DNA from: an uncultured Lewinella sp.
Lineage (GTDB): Bacteria; Bacteroidota; Bacteroidia; Chitinophagales; Saprospiraceae
Length of the DNA stretch: 42,873 bases
NCBI GenBank assembly: GCA_937949535.1
Contig: CALEDI010000222.1
Span: 1 to 42,873 of the forward strand
Direction: 5' to 3'
Shown: piece after piece, positions 42,001 through 42,873 of the stretch
How positions within the stretch are numbered: position 1 is the first letter of the stretch
Layout of the letters: the number at the start of each line of letters is the position of its first letter
Notes under the pieces: model-generated
Seen by the model: only the letters and a program-made list of their open reading frames with translations
What the model was told of the DNA's origin: nothing
Database searches by the model: none
Made by a program: the position numbers and the translations under genes

Positions 42001-42114
42001 GGCACCCAAGAGGGTGATGACCTAGAGCCTGATGTTTACGGCTACTGGATTCGCCTTGTTTGCCCAACGGGCGAACCGTTTATCAAGCAAGGTAATATTA
42101 CTATCCTGCGGTAA
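36082..42114 (+). CDS. Giant T9SS adhesin with type B (gliding-associated) C-terminal domain
   Basis: A GTG start gives a signal peptide (MNLSQNIHLSRLTGG and a hydrophobic stretch ending SSPLLAAGI). The 2010-residue product has a unique N-terminal region (about 35-480) and then a chain of Ig/PKD-like beta domains. These include three tandem units of about 162 residues (about 907-1392), each repeating ESGTVTATLEVTSNDGCSS and LVCPGESAELNP-type segments. The C-terminal domain (about 1915-2010) reads IFIPNAFTPNQDTKNDVMRV ... IYNRWGQEVYNS ... GYWIRL ... GNITILR, the gliding motility-associated type B sorting signal. It would be secreted by type IX secretion and displayed on the cell surface. The upstream sprF gene fits that route. 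Confidence 0.92.
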   Translation: MNLSQNIHLSRLTGGCLILLLGLFTSSPLLAAGIKDIAPTAADAPVMLETGRVGFNNFADFGVEPEGRLYVSFGDASEVLYLGLSIGYNNDGEPYNSTTRGRYRFQIRKDDPSNGNPIVHGPFTVTNLNANISSYADAEYGIYSTDEISGGDSMYVFRPGDTGEYYIEFDDANVSSRQVNIPFWDFTVVRDGAVRDGRVWSRGWAFRTPLVDGTSPPDCVWDREFNGVLYSYTEDGFVSEINFENSGFQGLSFNIAFNETGPGTTGNLAEDRKSVAGSNETANARQHRIFLSLPDIEIFPDGVCGEVTAGDSFICGGVDLYCLEVEVTRQGQVEIILDFDGNGTLDDNGMDVALVYDFHPDSLTACIPWSGLLADGTPVSFSDTVDVIINYAQGVQHYSAYDVEFLKNGFCVETIRPTCNQGQLTSSRLFYDDREIPEDPGTGASKDGRDGCDCGDGCRTWTNFSLNAGGTCNSFNDNETNGYGDKSTLNTYWFASSQVEFKARVPVISANIVGPTELCEGETSSLTAMDNGIIGTPSYLWEGPGVEGSTTSSVDVSAAGTYCVTIVDPVGCSSRTCTDITVTDFDASPFPQALDICFGETITLPEGGNIDYDYIWSPNVGIDDINSNQPTFNPTETTTYTVTITNSNSVGSVCSTTEEVVINVSPDINLQVIGGGPICDATLTLTASTDVEADIVLFNPAGVQIATGNEFTLDVSGESDYLIVATGAQNCTDSIVFTVSGGPVDISVPDTVLSCLSDGVNLAVTNLDANDELSYVWSPAGLFDPSTINSANPTFIGGEGDFATSVTVTNQYGCSTTENVRVIMIDDNGELSFTTMLGCDGSTVDIVNTSTVSFGYVYDFGDGSTSTERNPSHFYSTPGTYTITLDLIYDQNCVASVTREVTTFQSLLNADLRIGLGDCGNGSATLNFTDASINATGDVLEYEWVFTGVTPTTSTDRNPTVTVSESGTITATLTATSVDDCTSDFDTTITVNLAEVNLADEILVCPGESAELNPSGDEGLNYNWSSTNGFSSSDPNPVVNVAGTYIVTVTTNSADFNCSQIDSVVILAPIIEADLTVGLADCGDGSATLNFIDATNTNVVGLGYEWTFTGVTPTTSTNQSPSVTISESGTVTATLEVTSNDGCSSTLDTTFTVNLAEVNLANEILVCPGESAELNPGANEDLIYSWSSDNGFTSNNPNPITNVAGTYVVTVTSNSADFNCSNVDSVTVLAPALEAGLAVSLEDCADGAATLSFMDASTNVVGLNYSWTFTGGVSPATSMDQNPSVTISQSGTVTARLEVTSNDGCSSAVDTTFTVSLTAVSLMDEVLICPGESAELNPGADEGLVYNWSPANGFDPTDANPVTSEAGTYIVTITSTVADFNCANNSIDTITVVVADSIGLTVNGPDGPIGDGDGGNGGGGGTVELPTLQTCGAPVDLTVDLGTEGDVDVTYTDLDGNVLGGGGSITVSPNGRDTVVITAVNEFGCTERDTVVIVNTQVNAGIDVGANGLNFCSATDTTISVTNFDPADTLTYAWGANEIIIGSLTNQTVDIVTPAEGSVDIFLTVTNQFGCDTMIMVTVTSTPFTPNQYPDVIQPCFEDGFTIEGGAAVDGYTYEWLPDGDLDLTDPANPVGTFNQDGGLSVTITDPLTGCSETQAIEVDVAPEISFMASPTDTVICDPANITVGGSSVNDDVVIVWYDDPELTNQVGTGSTYVVEASEVGQTYNVYGEATDPNTGCRQVIPVTVSVSNITAGLPLDDVNACSGEGTSIFAPGGVLGNLVYSYSPPELIDDSDPSNPVFAGNSNSTVTVTTIDPATGCSSIKEVNITFTEIGGLTGLADLDDIFLGGTSTLSVLGDCVGCTYEWTGGNGTITPNTGQTVEVMPDEAGDVTYEVAVTLNGCTVIIPITLRVQDPLCDEERIFIPNAFTPNQDTKNDVMRVRTNFADQITEFRWIIYNRWGQEVYNSTDINDSWDGTQEGDDLEPDVYGYWIRLVCPTGEPFIKQGNITILR
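38800..40260 (+). repeat. Three tandem in-frame repeats of about 486 bp in the adhesin gene
   Basis: Units start near 38800, 39289 and 39775 and encode 163, 162 and about 161 residues. Each unit pairs a PKD-like domain with an Ig-like domain. The nucleotide sequences remain visibly similar, which points to recent duplication or repeat homogenisation. Confidence 0.85.
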
Positions 42115-42131
42115 GTAAGGTAATAAAGGAC

Positions 42132-42168
42132 GAAAGGGCTAAAGGAACAGGTTTCCTTTAGCCCTTTC
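42132..42168 (+). terminator. Terminator of the sprF-OmpA-adhesin operon
   Basis: A perfect 16-bp stem (GAAAGGGCTAAAGGAA / TTCCTTTAGCCCTTTC) with a 5-nt loop is followed by TTATTTG, 17 bp after the adhesin stop. The T-run is weak but the hairpin is strong. Confidence 0.7.
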
Positions 42169-42289
42169 TTATTTGTACTGTTAGAAGCTTCTTTTTGGTT
42201 GCAATAGCCTTTCGGAAAAGTATGTCCCTTCAAGAAGATAAACAACAAGGGGAAATACTTGTGGGTAGACTTCACCTCCTACGGTGGGC

Positions 42290-42540
42290 TGTCCAATTTG
42301 CTGGTGTTGCTCCGTAGTCACCTCACCCCAAACCCCTCTCCAACACGCCTCGCCTCCGGCTCAGCGGAGAGGGGCTTTTATAGGGAAACGCTTCGCGTTT
42401 TCAGGGTGAAAATCCGTAACGGGCTAACATAGGCAGATTAGACAGCCTACCCCGTAGCGTCCCTTGCCCGAGCTGCGAAGCAGCGAATAAGGGTAAGGGA
42501 CCTGCGGGCGTCCGGACGGGTAAACCTCGTTGGTGCTGAT
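42290..42540. other. Structured non-coding region
   Basis: No ORF is convincing here. At least three hairpins are visible: CCCCTCTCC...GGAGAGGGG followed by CTTTT; GAAACGC-TTC-GCGTTTTC; and GTCCCTTGCCC...GGGTAAGGGAC (10 of 11) enclosing GCTGC-GAA-GCAGC. It may be a relic element, a 3' structure or a non-coding RNA. See the findings. Confidence 0.4.
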
Positions 42541-42586
42541 TTCAATTTTTAAAAACTACTAACGAAGAACAGGAGTGGGTCCAAAC

Positions 42587-42614
42587 CTCCCTTTGCACCT
42601 GCGGCCGCGCCCTA
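42587..42614 (-). repeat. Dispersed GC-rich motif at the corA stop codon
   Basis: CCTCCCTTTGCACCTGCGGC followed by CGCGCCCTA is a well-preserved copy; its last three bases are the corA stop codon in the minus-strand sense. Confidence 0.75.
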
Positions 42615-42873
42615 AAACATCCGCTTGCGCCGGAAGTAGGCGATCACGGCAATACTCATGGTGATAGAGATCAGGATGATGCCGAAGAAGGCCCAAAGGC
42701 TGCCCGATTCGTAGGGCACAGTGACGTTCATACCGAAGAAGCTCGCGATGACCATCGGGACGGTAAGGATGATCGTGATGAGCGTAAGCCGCTGGATGGT
42801 GATGTTGAGGTTGTTGGAAATGATGGAGCCGAAGGCCGACATGGTTCCGTTCAAGATGTTGGTATAGATGTTG
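42612..42873 (-). CDS. corA: CorA-type magnesium transporter, C-terminal part (runs off window)
   Basis: The visible 87 residues start before the window edge; the track's Met is a TTG inside the gene, and the upstream codons NIYTNIL continue the family pattern. Two membrane helices are present (ITIILTVPMVIASFF and FFGIILISITMSIAVIAYF), joined by a loop with the GMN signature (FFGMNVTVPYESGS). This is the CorA pore end. CorA pentamers carry Mg2+ (also Co2+ and Ni2+) across the inner membrane. The protein ends RRKRMF, directly followed by a GC-rich dispersed motif. The rest of the gene is outside the window. Confidence 0.9.
   Translation of the reverse strand, partial: NIYTNILNGTMSAFGSIISNNLNITIQRLTLITIILTVPMVIASFFGMNVTVPYESGSLWAFFGIILISITMSIAVIAYFRRKRMF

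Overview
The window looks like a chromosome segment from a marine-type Bacteroidota, most likely a Saprospiraceae/Lewinella-like organism. This rests on several things seen together: type IX secretion/gliding proteins (SprF/PorP-like protein, PD40-OmpA protein, giant adhesin with a gliding-type C-terminal domain), DUF5686, DUF3857, YfhO, DUF547 and DUF1573 proteins, LytTR/His_kinase regulators, promoters of the Bacteroidota form TTG-N(16-23)-TAnnTTTG, and many short lipoproteins. No phage, IS transposase, CRISPR array, rRNA or replication origin was seen.

Layout. 1-8.6 kb is mostly minus strand: a TPR lipoprotein gene that looks frameshifted at the window edge, a DUF5686 outer-membrane protein, a dicarboxylate/amino-acid:cation symporter, an overlapping DUF1573-yajC-ybbR operon, and the E2 subunit of pyruvate dehydrogenase. 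8.9-13.5 kb is plus strand: recR and two overlapping DUF3857/transglutaminase proteins, the first lacking the catalytic Cys. 13.7-17.9 kb is minus strand: gpsA-yfhO and an S4 RNA-binding protein. 18.1-19.6 kb is plus strand: a lipoprotein and rimM. 19.8-27.4 kb is minus strand: ribE, a GH31 alpha-glucosidase, a DUF547 lipoprotein, a three-tRNA cluster (Ser-UGA, Leu-CAG, Leu-CAA), rimO and a voltage-gated K+ channel with a C-terminal zinc ribbon.

27.5-30.6 kb is the most interesting part: a LytTR response regulator, a 50-codon gene missing from the ORF track, and a soluble TPR histidine kinase. The small gene encodes a peptide with a double-glycine leader and an 18-residue, strongly cationic tail. 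This recalls streptococcal ComC-ComD-ComE peptide signalling, but with a cytosolic TPR kinase and a different gene order. Downstream lie a beta-helix secreted protein and a plus-strand operon (possible 50-codon leader ORF, sprF/porP-like, PD40-OmpA, 2010-residue type B T9SS adhesin). The window ends inside a CorA-type Mg2+ transporter gene.

The non-coding DNA is unusually rich in repeats. (1) A roughly 20-30 bp GC-rich motif (core GGCGCGGCCGCAGG) occurs about 12 times, both between and within genes. (2) Arrays of a 7-bp unit (TGCAACC/TGCAACT) start right after three stop codons. (3) A 106-135 bp element with 12-bp terminal inverted repeats and flanking direct repeats sits in two convergent intergenic regions. 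(4) A 34-bp-arm, near-perfect hairpin lies beside a tRNA-Leu gene. All calls come from reading the sequence and the supplied translations; no searches were run.
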